Source: Citrobacter amalonaticus (GTDB lineage: Bacteria > Pseudomonadota > Gammaproteobacteria > Enterobacterales > Enterobacteriaceae). From it: a stretch of 64,000 nt of DNA. The notes beneath the pieces are model-generated. The model worked only from the letters and a program-made list of their open reading frames with translations. It ran no database searches and was not told the DNA's origin. Location: assembly GCF_001559075.2 (NCBI RefSeq), contig NZ_CP014015.2, positions 3,782,001 through 3,846,000 of the forward strand, written 5' to 3'. This document shows positions 1-7,250 of the stretch, one piece after another. Every line of letters starts with the position of its first letter. Position 1 is the stretch's first letter. The position numbers and the translations under genes were made by a program.

Positions 1-536
1 AGAAACATCCGACGATCCCGATAGGGCTGTTGGTGTATGCCAATCTGGTTTTCAACCGTGGTATTGAGGCGTTCTATGCCGAATGCGCGCGTATCGGGGT
101 GGATTCGGTGCTGGTAGCTGATGTGCCTTTCGAAGAGTCGGCGCCGTTCCGTCAGGCCGCGATGCATCATCACGTGGCGCCCATTTTTATCTGTCCCCCG
201 AATGCCGAAGATCAACTGCTCCAGCAGATAGCCCTCCACGGTCGCGGCTATACCTATCTGCTTTCCCGTGCCGGGGTCACGGGGACCGAACGGCAGGCCG
301 CAAAACCGCTGCAGCATCTGGTCGCCACACTGAACACGTACCAGGCTCCCCCAACACTACAGGGGTTTGGTGTATCCACCCCCGATCAGGTGGCGGATGC
401 AATCGGCGCCGGTGCGACGGGGGCCATTTCAGGCTCTGCCATCGTCAAGATCATTGAGAAAAATAGTGATAATGAGGAAACGATGCTGGCTGAGTTAAAC
501 GCATTTGTGATGAGCATGAAAGCGGCAACGCGTTAG
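1..536 (+). CDS. trpA: Tryptophan synthase alpha chain, C-terminal part
   Basis: This is the indole-3-glycerol-phosphate lyase subunit of tryptophan synthase, cytoplasmic, partner of TrpB. The frame is open from base 3 (KHPTIPIGLLVYANLVFN), so the first third of the gene lies left of the window. The remaining 178 residues carry the family landmarks: the DVPFEESAPF loop, the IFICPPNA stretch, the phosphate-loop YLLSRAGVTG, the QGFGVSTPDQV strand and GAISGSAIVKII. The C-terminal KAATR matches enterobacterial TrpA. Compared with remembered E. coli and Salmonella sequences it looks more divergent than those two are from each other, so it could be a second copy or come from a more distant genus. 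Downstream there is no trp-type neighbour, only convergent genes. Confidence 0.93.
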   Translation, partial: KHPTIPIGLLVYANLVFNRGIEAFYAECARIGVDSVLVADVPFEESAPFRQAAMHHHVAPIFICPPNAEDQLLQQIALHGRGYTYLLSRAGVTGTERQAAKPLQHLVATLNTYQAPPTLQGFGVSTPDQVADAIGAGATGAISGSAIVKIIEKNSDNEETMLAELNAFVMSMKAATR

Positions 537-552
537 CGGTAAGGCAGCTGAC

Positions 553-578
553 ATAGCCTGCCCGTATCGGCAGGCTAT
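553..578. terminator. Perfect hairpin between trpA and the convergent protease-like gene
   Basis: A 10-bp perfect stem (ATAGCCTGCC at 553-562 and GGCAGGCTAT at 569-578) with a 6-base loop lies 17 bases after the trpA stop and 5 bases before the stop of the opposing gene. There is no clear U-run on either strand, so it may act as a 3' end stabiliser or weak bidirectional terminator. Confidence 0.55.
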
Positions 579-582
579 CCCG

Positions 583-2013
583 TTACTGGAATGTCATCAC
601 CATTGCGTCAAAATCGATGGTCCATTTATAGTGTTTTAAAAACTGGTGACTGATAAAGCCGTCGAGAATCATGCCGGATTCGGTAAAGTAGAGTTCTTCT
701 GGTAATACACCGTAAAGCCCTGTTGAACCCTTCTGATTTAATGTGCCAACCGAGATACTGTCGATGGGCAGACGGGTTACGGCAAACCCGCCACCACCCA
801 GTCCCCCCTGGTCGTTATCTGGAATCGCGTGATCCCCATCCTGCAATTTCACCCCGGCGTAATTCAATGCTTCTTTCTGCAGCAAAATCGCGGCATCTGG
901 ATCGTCGAGACCGGAATCCAGGAAAAAGGTCATATCCTCCTTACCATTAACTGCGCCTTTGACAATCATGAAATGCGTTCCCTCCAGGATAAAGGGAACG
1001 TGAGTACCACCGTCGGCGGCGACTTTGCGTTGACTCTCTTTATTTCTGGGCATCAGCACCAGTTGGCGTTGCGGATAATCCAGCGAAGTGAGGAACTGGT
1101 GAAATACACCGGTGGATAAAATACCGTTGACTTCAATTTTTTCACCTGTTTTTTCATCCGTAAAAACCCATGAATCCGGGAACTCTGCAATATCAATAGG
1201 TACGTCATGCAACGTGACCTCTCCCAAATCTAATGATTGCAGTCGTGAATAATGGGTTTCCGCCGTCTTTCCTCCGGCATACGTTCCCGTGAAACTGGCC
1301 TGCAATTCGAGATTCAGTTTCTTTGCCATTGCGGCGTTGAGCACAAATAAATCGGCGCCGGTATCGATGAAGACATTCACAGGTTGCCCGTTCACCGTGA
1401 CGGAGACCACCGGTAGATGATTCATGGAGATAAAGGGCAATACCGATTGCTCAGCTTTCCACACGGGACGGTAAGGTTGGTCACTGCCATAGGAATTCAT
1501 TAAACTCAGGAGGGCGCGGTCATTCTCACTGAGTGATTTCCGTTGTGTATCGTCGAACAACGTTTTCGCTTTCGCATACTGGCCCGTCTGGTAATAGACG
1601 TAAAGCAGTCGAACCTGACTTCTCAGATCCTTTGAGGCCTTGCGGAAAAGCGTTTCCGCCTGCGCATAATCGCCCTGCAAATAACGAATCACACCCTGCG
1701 TATAGGTCGCCTCGTCCTTGTACAGTGGGTCATCGAATAAAGGTTTTAGATACTCCTCGGCTTTATCGAGATTGCCTGTCACCCGTTCATCCTGCGCAAT
1801 ATCCCAGCGCAGGGCGTTGTTCGTGGGGTGTCCGGCAAGACGAGTCGTTCTGGAAGCGATCATATCCCGATAATCCGCGCGATTTAGTCGCTCATCAGCC
1901 ATATTCTCCGGCGTTCTCACGCCTTGAGATATATTCTCAGTTTCCCCCATGGCTAAGGGAATAAAAGAGACAGAACAGAGGGCAATGGAGGTGGCTATTA
2001 TCCGTATAAACAT
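583..2013 (-). CDS. Exported TPR protein with retropepsin-like aspartic protease domain
   Basis: The 476-residue product starts with a signal peptide (about residues 1-23, ending LAMGE) at an ATG preceded by AAGGAG. Residues about 50-170 are helical and TPR-like (repeated Y-A-K/A-A-x-x-L-F patterns). Then comes a retroviral-type aspartic protease fold: FIDTGADLFVL near residue 217 is the classic D-T-G active-site triad. A second hydrophobic strand with FFLDSGLDD near residue 366 could be a second active-site lobe. Retropepsin-like enzymes normally have one D-T/S-G per chain and dimerise, so a two-lobed arrangement would be unusual. It is probably periplasmic. Substrate unknown. No partner gene is evident: upstream is a 180-base gap and downstream is convergent trpA. 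Confidence 0.7.
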   Translation of the reverse strand: MFIRIIATSIALCSVSFIPLAMGETENISQGVRTPENMADERLNRADYRDMIASRTTRLAGHPTNNALRWDIAQDERVTGNLDKAEEYLKPLFDDPLYKDEATYTQGVIRYLQGDYAQAETLFRKASKDLRSQVRLLYVYYQTGQYAKAKTLFDDTQRKSLSENDRALLSLMNSYGSDQPYRPVWKAEQSVLPFISMNHLPVVSVTVNGQPVNVFIDTGADLFVLNAAMAKKLNLELQASFTGTYAGGKTAETHYSRLQSLDLGEVTLHDVPIDIAEFPDSWVFTDEKTGEKIEVNGILSTGVFHQFLTSLDYPQRQLVLMPRNKESQRKVAADGGTHVPFILEGTHFMIVKGAVNGKEDMTFFLDSGLDDPDAAILLQKEALNYAGVKLQDGDHAIPDNDQGGLGGGGFAVTRLPIDSISVGTLNQKGSTGLYGVLPEELYFTESGMILDGFISHQFLKHYKWTIDFDAMVMTFQ

Positions 2014-2126
2014 AATTGATGCTCCTTTCAGCTATAATAATCATTTAGTTATGCAGGTCGTAAACCTGTATTGTCATCATCAGAAATCGAAACCAGGGTA
2101 GGGCGGCACGGTTTTTTTCCAATAGC

Positions 2127-2152
2127 AAACACCGCCGCAAGCCGCGGTGTTT
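2127..2152 (-). terminator. Hairpin downstream of the XRE regulator gene
   Basis: A 9-bp perfect stem (AAACACCGC at 2127-2135 and GCGGTGTTT at 2144-2152) with an 8-base loop sits 43 bases after the stop of the regulator gene. The U-run is poor on both strands, so termination efficiency is uncertain. Confidence 0.4.
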
Positions 2153-2195
2153 ATTCAGACTGGCAGAAATGCAATATCAGGACTGAATCGGGCGA

Positions 2196-2420
2196 TTAAT
2201 CTCCGTTGTCCTCTTTAACGGGAATAAAACTGAACAGATCGCCTGGTTGACAATCAAGATATTTGCACAAGGCATCAAGAGTAGAAAATCGAAAGCCTTT
2301 AATTTTCCCTTGCTTTATTAACGACAGATTCTGCTCTGTAATTCCAATCGCATCAGCAAGTTCCTTTGATTTAACTTTTCTTGCGGCCAGTAACACATCC
2401 AGTTTAACAATGATTGCCAT
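2196..2420 (-). CDS. XRE/YozG-family helix-turn-helix regulator
   Basis: This 74-residue Cro/C1-type DNA-binding protein begins at MAIIVKLDVLL. An upstream in-frame ATG would add 16 residues and overlap the preceding gene, but the internal ATG has GAGG about 11 bases ahead and matches the family start. Motifs: SKELADAIGITEQNLSLIKQG is the helix-turn-helix, and DALCKYLDCQPGDLFSF is the conserved C-terminal signature of the YozG-type regulators. It lies 13 bases downstream of a DUF2975 membrane protein gene, the usual partner of this small regulator, so the two are probably co-transcribed. The role of such pairs is poorly known; the regulator may control its own operon. Confidence 0.85.
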   Translation of the reverse strand: MAIIVKLDVLLAARKVKSKELADAIGITEQNLSLIKQGKIKGFRFSTLDALCKYLDCQPGDLFSFIPVKEDNGD

Positions 2421-2433
2421 AACAGTTACCGCC

Positions 2434-2997
2434 TCAAAGGAACAGTTTATTTTCTTCGTAAAGAGCACTCGCCTTTTCCAGTATTTTAGCCACTGCCATC
2501 ACGCACAGCGCAATAAAAAACCAGACGACATGATGGAGCTCAAACCCGATCAATATTTCACGCTCCCCCGCAGGGTGAAGCATCGTCAACCAGTAACTGG
2601 TCACCGGATCCGCAAGCAGGGTCATCACCGTCCAGACCCCCAGTGAGGCGCCGACTCTGCTCATATGCTGTGCCGAACGAGCGGAAAAATAGTGCCGCCG
2701 GGCATAAGCCTGAAACAGCGATCGTAGCTGATACAGGCAGTAACAAAGTGGAGCCATAACCAACAGGCTGATGACCCCGGCACCCGCAGCCTGCCACCAT
2801 GGCAGCGTCTGCAGGTTGATATTGAGCGCAGAGAGCCGCTGGTCAGTGAGAGACAGCGTTATCCCGTAGAACTCATTCGAGAATGATAAGGCGGGAAAAA
2901 ACAGGGTAACCGAATTTAGCAAAACGATAGCAATCAACAGCATCATGGTGAACGTGACCATTCTTTGGCTGAGTTGCGCCAGTGCATCAGTGGACAT
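2434..2997 (-). CDS. DUF2975-type four-helix membrane protein
   Basis: The 187-residue integral membrane protein has four hydrophobic segments, at about residues 15-37, 67-90, 112-135 and 150-172. The start at MSTDALAQLSQ is preferred because AGAGG lies just upstream; a longer in-frame start adds 21 poorly conserved residues. The pattern of length and membrane segments, together with the XRE regulator immediately downstream, fits the DUF2975 family. Function is unknown. The promoter must lie in the very AT-rich stretch at about 3000-3130. Confidence 0.65.
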   Translation of the reverse strand: MSTDALAQLSQRMVTFTMMLLIAIVLLNSVTLFFPALSFSNEFYGITLSLTDQRLSALNINLQTLPWWQAAGAGVISLLVMAPLCYCLYQLRSLFQAYARRHYFSARSAQHMSRVGASLGVWTVMTLLADPVTSYWLTMLHPAGEREILIGFELHHVVWFFIALCVMAVAKILEKASALYEENKLFL

Positions 2998-3199
2998 AAA
3001 ACCTCTGTGAGTCAGCATTACGTGATAGTGCAAACAATACACAAAATTAAAGTTAAACAATAATTTTTTATTGTTTTACTTTAATAAAAATCAAGAAAAT
3101 AAAAAATAATCATTATATGTCAATGGGTTAGCATTCATTCTCTTTTATCCGCCAGAAGGACGGTGGGTGACGTAAAGGTGCTGCAATAACTGTGGGTGG

Positions 3200-3229
3200 G
3201 ATCGCGTTTTGGACGGCGATCACATTTTT
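3200..3229 (+). terminator. Terminator-like hairpin with U-run upstream of topAI
   Basis: GATCGC (3200-3205) pairs with GCGATC (3216-3221) around a 10-base loop, followed after three bases by TTTTT (3225-3229). It could end leftover transcription or act as an attenuator if the topAI promoter lies upstream. The rest of the 2998-3308 gap is AT-rich near the DUF2975 start and shows no coding sequence. Confidence 0.35.
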
Positions 3230-3308
3230 CCGACCTGCACATACCCCTGCTGACATTACGTGTTACCATTCACACCGTAAATACCTTTCAACTCAACCCG
3301 AGGCTTTG

Positions 3309-3332
3309 ATGCTGGAGAATGTAATCATCTGA
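3309..3332 (+). CDS. Candidate leader peptide of the topAI operon (7 codons)
   Basis: ATG at 3309 follows GAGG (3300-3303) at ideal spacing and opens a seven-codon frame, MLENVII, ending in TGA at 3330-3332. The stop codon overlaps the left arm of the 10-bp leader hairpin at 3331-3372. In E. coli the topAI operon is known to be controlled by a leader peptide (ToiL) whose translation responds to ribosome-targeting antibiotics. This frame is a candidate for the equivalent, but I could not compare it with the E. coli sequence. A second possible start (ATG directly followed by TAA at 3319-3324, with GGAG at 3314-3317) is nested inside. Confidence 0.45.
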   Translation: MLENVII

Positions 3333-3372
3333 TAATCAGTTTCCCCGACCTTTCCAGGCCGGACTGATTATC
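3331..3372 (+). promoter_or_regulatory. Leader RNA hairpin upstream of topAI
   Basis: GATAATCAGT (3331-3340) is perfectly complementary to ACTGATTATC (3363-3372). Inside, CCGACC and GGCCGG can extend pairing with one mismatch. The hairpin begins at the stop codon of the 7-codon leader frame and ends 76 bases before the topAI start, so a ribosome stalled on the leader would disrupt it. No U-run follows, which suits control of translation or Rho access rather than an intrinsic terminator. Confidence 0.6.
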
Positions 3373-3373
3373 A

Positions 3374-3427
3374 ATGCGCCGAAATCGAATGCGGACACCG
3401 CTGTGTGTTTGCACGTTTTGCACATGA
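3374..3427 (+). CDS. Possible second small leader ORF (17 codons)
   Basis: Directly after the leader hairpin an ATG opens MRRNRMRTPLCVCTFCT and ends in TGA 21 bases before topAI. It is arginine-rich at the start and cysteine-rich at the end, which would be a good amino-acid or stall sensor, but no Shine-Dalgarno sequence precedes it. It is listed as an alternative to the seven-codon frame. Confidence 0.25.
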   Translation: MRRNRMRTPLCVCTFCT

Positions 3428-3448
3428 TGATTAAACAGGTTTTCCAGT

Positions 3449-3706
3449 ATGAATTTATCCCGTCAGGAACAACGTACCTTACACGTTCTCGCCAAAGGTG
3501 GACGTATTACGCACGTCCGCGATGCGTCAGGCCGCGTCACTGCCGTTGAATGCTACAGCCGCGAAGGGCTGCTGCTCACCGACTGTACACTCGCCGTCTT
3601 CAAAAAACTCAAAACCAAAAAGCTGATCAAATCCGTTAATGGTCAGCCGTACCGCATTAATACCACCGGGCTGAACAACGTTCGTGCTCAGCCAGATAAC
3701 CGCTAA
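3449..3706 (+). CDS. topAI: TopAI toxin (YjhX), topoisomerase I inhibitor
   Basis: The 85-residue protein is nearly the same as remembered E. coli YjhX (MNLSRQEQRTLHVLAKGG start, TDCTLAVFKKLKTKKLIKS centre, YRINTTGLNNVRAQ end). In E. coli this protein binds DNA topoisomerase I and inhibits its relaxation activity, and the product of the next gene, YjhQ, counteracts it. The gene begins the three-gene operon topAI-yjhQ-yjhP and is preceded by a structured leader with small ORFs, consistent with the leader-peptide control described for the E. coli operon. In E. coli the operon sits in a prophage-like region; here it lies beside trpA. Confidence 0.93.
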   Translation: MNLSRQEQRTLHVLAKGGRITHVRDASGRVTAVECYSREGLLLTDCTLAVFKKLKTKKLIKSVNGQPYRINTTGLNNVRAQPDNR

Positions 3707-3716
3707 GGAGAGTGTT

Positions 3717-4268
3717 ATGACAACACGCAACTTCACTTTTCATATCACCGATGAAAGTGATGCCAACGACATCCGGGAAGTCGAAACCCGCGCCTTTGGC
3801 TACAGTAAAGAGGCCTGCCTGGTGGCTTCTTTGCTCGAGGACGACACCGCGCGCCCAACGCTATCGTTGCTGGCCAGACAGGCAGGTACAGCCGTCGGGC
3901 ATATCCTGTTTACCCGGGCGACCTTCAAAGGAGAAATGCATTCGCCGCTGATGCATATCCTGGCTCCTCTGGCGGTCATACCTGAATACCAGGGGAAGGG
4001 CGTGGGCGGATTATTGATTCGTACCGGTTTAGAACACTTACGGTCGATGGGATGTCAGTGCGTTTTTGTTCTCGGCCATGCCACTTACTATCCGCGACAT
4101 GGATTCGAACCCTGCGCAGGAGACAAAGGCTATCCCGCACCTTACCCCATTGCGGAGGAACATAAGGCCTGCTGGATGATGCAGTCCCTCTCTGCACAAC
4201 CCCTTGATCGTGTCGGCGACATTCAATGTGCGCAGGCCTTAATGAAACCGGAGCACTGGCGTGAATAG
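3717..4268 (+). CDS. yjhQ: YjhQ, GNAT acetyltransferase-fold partner of TopAI
   Basis: This 183-residue protein has the GNAT N-acetyltransferase fold. HILAPLAVIPEYQGKGVGGLLI at about residues 82-103 is the acetyl-CoA-binding motif A (Q/R-x-x-G-x-G/A) and YYPRHGFEPC is motif B. It closely matches remembered E. coli YjhQ, the antitoxin-like partner that relieves TopAI toxicity. The start at 3717 is chosen because TAAGGAG lies 7 bases ahead and overlaps the topAI stop region; an upstream in-frame ATG lies inside topAI. The sequence does not show whether acetyl transfer matters to its antitoxin role. Confidence 0.92.
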   Translation: MTTRNFTFHITDESDANDIREVETRAFGYSKEACLVASLLEDDTARPTLSLLARQAGTAVGHILFTRATFKGEMHSPLMHILAPLAVIPEYQGKGVGGLLIRTGLEHLRSMGCQCVFVLGHATYYPRHGFEPCAGDKGYPAPYPIAEEHKACWMMQSLSAQPLDRVGDIQCAQALMKPEHWRE

Positions 4269-4319
4269 CAATCAGACTGAACGCTCTCTTATTCACAACG
4301 CAATGAAAGGAATTAACTA

Positions 4320-5066
4320 ATGGATATCCCACGTATTTTTACGATTAGCGAAAGCGAACATCGCATTCATAACCCGTTCACGCCGGAAAAGTACGCCACA
4401 TTGGGCCGGGTGTTACGCATGAAGCCGGGGGCGCGCATTCTTGATCTCGGCAGTGGTTCAGGTGAGATGCTCTGCACCTGGGCGCGCGATCACGGCATTA
4501 ACGGTACCGGTATCGACATGAGCCAGCTCTTCACCGCGCAGGCAAAACAGCGTGCTGAAGAGCTCGGCGTCAGCGAACGCGTCCATTTTATTCATAACGA
4601 CGCGGCGGGTTACGTCACGGACGAAAAATGCGACGTGGCGGCCTGTGTTGGCGCGACCTGGATTGCTGGTGGCTTTGCCGGCAGTGTCGAGCTGTTGGCA
4701 AAAAGCCTCAAGCCTGGCGGAATGATACTGATCGGTGAACCCTGGTGGCGTCAGATTCCCGCGACGGAAGAGATCGCCCAGGCCTGTGGTGTTTCGTCGA
4801 AGGCTGATTTTCTTACCCTTCCTGGGCTCGTCGCTTCTTTCGACGAACTCGGCTATGACGTTGTGGAAATGGTACTGGCGGACCAGGAGGGCTGGGACCG
4901 ATATGAAGCAGCGAAATGGCTGACGATGCGCCGTTGGTTAGAGGCTAATGCAGAGGATGATTTTGCCGATGAGGTCCGTGCGGAGTTGACGATAGCGCCT
5001 AAACGCCACGTCACATACGCCCGGGAATACTTCGGTTGGGGCGTGTTTGCGTTAATCGCACGATAA
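4320..5066 (+). CDS. yjhP: YjhP, SAM-dependent methyltransferase
   Basis: The 248-residue class I methyltransferase shows motif I as ILDLGSGSGEML (about residues 39-50), motif II as GTGIDMSQ, and CVGATWIAGGFAG where motif IV would be. It matches remembered E. coli YjhP along its length (MDIPRIFTISESEHRIHNPF start). It is the third gene of the topAI operon, 51 bases after yjhQ, with AAAGGAATT as ribosome binding site. The methyl acceptor is not known. Its conserved linkage to the toxin pair suggests it belongs to the same response, but that is inference. Confidence 0.92.
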   Translation: MDIPRIFTISESEHRIHNPFTPEKYATLGRVLRMKPGARILDLGSGSGEMLCTWARDHGINGTGIDMSQLFTAQAKQRAEELGVSERVHFIHNDAAGYVTDEKCDVAACVGATWIAGGFAGSVELLAKSLKPGGMILIGEPWWRQIPATEEIAQACGVSSKADFLTLPGLVASFDELGYDVVEMVLADQEGWDRYEAAKWLTMRRWLEANAEDDFADEVRAELTIAPKRHVTYAREYFGWGVFALIAR

Positions 5067-5074
5067 AGTAAGTC

Positions 5075-5104
5075 ATACGGTATAGCCTGAGGGCTATGCC
5101 GTAT
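5075..5104 (+). terminator. Terminator-like hairpin after yjhP
   Basis: ATACGGTATAGCC (5075-5087) pairs with GGCTATGCCGTAT (5092-5104), 13 base pairs with one G-U, loop TGAG. It lies 8 bases after the yjhP stop. The following TCTCCCC is a poor U-run. Confidence 0.6.
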
Positions 5105-5743
5105 TCTCCCCAGAAGAGAAGCGTCGTGGTGAAAAGCGACGACCCGTATTAACTAATTATCCACCCGAAGCGTTCTTCCTTTCCGTCCCATCACGATGTC
5201 AGGTCAGACTCGTCAGCAATTAATCGTTAAAACAATACAAATGGATTGTTTTTGTGACGTGGCTATAATAATTTTTTAATAATCCCAAAAAAGTGGAGGC
5301 CTGTTTCCAATTAAGTTAACTAATTTTTATTGATAATTAACATTATTCCATCCTTGTTTTTGTAGGATTATTCTCTCTTTTCAGAAGATTCTTAAAATGT
5401 ATTTTTGATAATTCCTAAGATTGATGTGGTGATTTATTTATTTTCCTAAGCAGTGATTAAATAATCCTGGTTTTTCAATAATATTACATGTAAAAAAGTT
5501 AATTTATTGTTTCTTTTTTGTTGGTTTTATTATTGAATTGCATTGTTTGTTGGTTTTTGTATCCGATTGATATTTATGTATATATGTCTATTATTGTTAA
5601 TAATCTGATCTAGTTTGTCGATAAAATTAAGAATAGTGATAGTTGTTTCCTATCATGATGTATTGGATTGAACAGTTATATCATTTGGCAGTTTTTTTTA
5701 AGTTAAGTGTATATTTGCGAATAGCGACACAAGGAGGGATAAC
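5105..5743. other. AT-rich gap upstream of the LuxR-type gene
   Basis: This stretch of about 640 bases has no convincing reading frame. From about 5240 it is strongly AT-rich with many T-runs, typical of promoter regions of horizontally acquired, H-NS-silenced genes. A short inverted repeat (CGTCG at 5122-5126 and CGACG at 5137-5141) is near its left end. I see no clear -35/-10 pair that stands out from the AT background. Confidence 0.5.
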
Positions 5744-6328
5744 GTGGTTGTCGATGATAAAATTTCTCCACTGATCGCTCTTGCGCTGAGTGAAATAAAA
5801 AATCTGGCAGCGAGGCCGACAGATCGGAAACCATTCTGCTTTCTTCCTGCAATGTGGGTACAAACACGATGCTGTTGCGCCATAGTTGCTGAATATACAT
5901 TAGTAAGTATTTCAGACAAACAAGACAATTTGTTCCTGAAGCAACATATAAATTATTGTGATTCTATTAATCTGATTATTGAAAAACTTTGGGATGCGCA
6001 GGATAACAGTGGCGTTCAGACGTGTGAGTTCTGCCAGTTTATGGCGAAGATGAATCGGGCTGATAAACACACGCTCAATGCGATTGTTTGTCTGGATACC
6101 TATGCTGACGCTTCGCAATATCTGGGGTTGAGCCAGAAGTCGATATACTCAAGGTTGTACAGTATTCTTGAACGTATAAACGTAAGGGATAAGCGGTTAT
6201 TTTTTCGCTGGTATAAATATATGCTGATTCATTCAACAACATTCCGGCCCCGAGGCCTGAATATTGTTCTTTCCGCGGCGGATTTTCCACCAGGTTCAGA
6301 AATGAATGAAACGATCAACGGACACTGA
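5744..6328 (+). CDS. Orphan regulator with LuxR-type HTH
   Basis: I do not recognise this 194-residue protein. It starts with GTG at 5744, supported by AAGGAGG five bases upstream. Residues about 130-160 (DASQYLGLSQKSIYSRLYSILERINV) fit the recognition and dimerisation helices of a LuxR/GerE-type helix-turn-helix, where T-V-K-x-H is replaced by S-I-Y-S-R. The N-terminal part has several cysteines (FCFLPAM..CCCAIV, CEFCQF) and no recognisable receiver or autoinducer domain. AT-rich flanks and codon use suggest transfer. Similar small LuxR-like proteins control fimbriae or virulence genes in enterobacteria, but no such target is beside it. Confidence 0.55.
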   Translation: MVVDDKISPLIALALSEIKNLAARPTDRKPFCFLPAMWVQTRCCCAIVAEYTLVSISDKQDNLFLKQHINYCDSINLIIEKLWDAQDNSGVQTCEFCQFMAKMNRADKHTLNAIVCLDTYADASQYLGLSQKSIYSRLYSILERINVRDKRLFFRWYKYMLIHSTTFRPRGLNIVLSAADFPPGSEMNETINGH

Positions 6329-6340
6329 AACGTAACAGGG

Positions 6341-6367
6341 AAGGGAATCCTTACGGATTCCCTTTTT
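6341..6367 (+). terminator. Rho-independent terminator after the LuxR-type gene
   Basis: AAGGGAATCC (6341-6350), loop TTAC, GGATTCCCTT (6355-6364) and then TTT give a perfect 10-bp stem with U-run on the + strand. It also separates this gene from the convergent PTS operon. Confidence 0.85.
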
Positions 6368-6387
6368 GCGGGTAATGTGCTGGTCTT

Positions 6388-7248
6388 TTAACGGTAAAGT
6401 GCGGCTTTGCCGATAGATGAGAATAAATTCATCTTGTGAACCACGATAGCTTTCGCAGATTCCATTGGCTTGATAAATAAGGCATTAGGTTCGTGACTGC
6501 CTGACTTCAGCTCGTCTTCCAGGGCAACGAAGAAGGCTTTCTTCATGTCGCTGGAAATGTTGATTTTGCCGACACCGTATTGGATGGATTCTGCGACTTC
6601 CTCATCTTTATTTCCCGACCCCCCGTGGAGAACCAGCGGGATGCTTAAGCGTTGTTTAATGGCTTTCAGCCGTTCGATATCCAGTTTTGGTTGTTTTCCT
6701 GCCGGATATAAACCGTGTGATGTGCCAATCGCCACCGCCAGCGTATCGACCCCCGTCTCGTTAACAAATTGCTCGGCTTGTTGGGGATCGGTATACAGTA
6801 TTTCAGCATGGCCTCCCTCGCCGCTGCCCTGTGCCACACCGATAGTCCCCAGTTCGGCTTCGACGGAAATACCCGCAGCGTGCGCCACTTCGGTCACACG
6901 ACGGGTGATGGCGATATTTTCCTCCAGCGGGAGGGCCGACGCGTCGATCATCACCGAGGTATAGCCGGTCCGTATCGCCCGCATAATCTGCTCAAGGGTC
7001 TGTCCATGATCAAGGTGAATGACCACCGGCACCATTGCTTTAATGGCCAGTTCCTGAAGATAGTAAATAAATTCATCACCGGTGAAATCATGTTCGTCCG
7101 GATGCACTTCAAGAATAACCGGAGAGCGCAGTTTTTCTGCAACGTCGATAACCACTCTGGCGAATTCAGCTGAAGCGATATTAAAAGCCCCGACACCGAA
7201 TTTATGTTGTTGAGCGACGGCTAACAGATCTTTCATATTCATAAGCAT
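6388..7248 (-). CDS. Class II ketose-bisphosphate aldolase
   Basis: The 286-residue enzyme belongs to the zinc-dependent class II aldolases (FbaA/GatY/KbaY family) that cleave ketose 1,6-bisphosphates to glycerone phosphate and an aldehyde phosphate. VIHLDHGQT (His78, Asp80, His81), GTSHGLYP and LVLHGGSGN are the metal and phosphate binding motifs, and KINISSDMK is the second phosphate loop. The start at 7248 has GGAG 8 bases ahead; a later ATG gives two fewer residues. It is the last gene of the PTS operon, 2 bases after EIIBC, so it should cleave the bisphosphate derived from the PTS sugar. Whether it prefers fructose, tagatose or another ketose cannot be told from sequence. Confidence 0.85.
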   Translation of the reverse strand: MLMNMKDLLAVAQQHKFGVGAFNIASAEFARVVIDVAEKLRSPVILEVHPDEHDFTGDEFIYYLQELAIKAMVPVVIHLDHGQTLEQIMRAIRTGYTSVMIDASALPLEENIAITRRVTEVAHAAGISVEAELGTIGVAQGSGEGGHAEILYTDPQQAEQFVNETGVDTLAVAIGTSHGLYPAGKQPKLDIERLKAIKQRLSIPLVLHGGSGNKDEEVAESIQYGVGKINISSDMKKAFFVALEDELKSGSHEPNALFIKPMESAKAIVVHKMNLFSSIGKAALYR

Positions 7249-7250
7249 GG

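Noticed and set aside
4100..4115. Complement of a tRNA T-loop (GGATTCGAACCCTG)
   Set aside because: It lies in the coding frame of yjhQ (RHGFEPCAG, a conserved part of the protein) and no acceptor or anticodon stem surrounds it.
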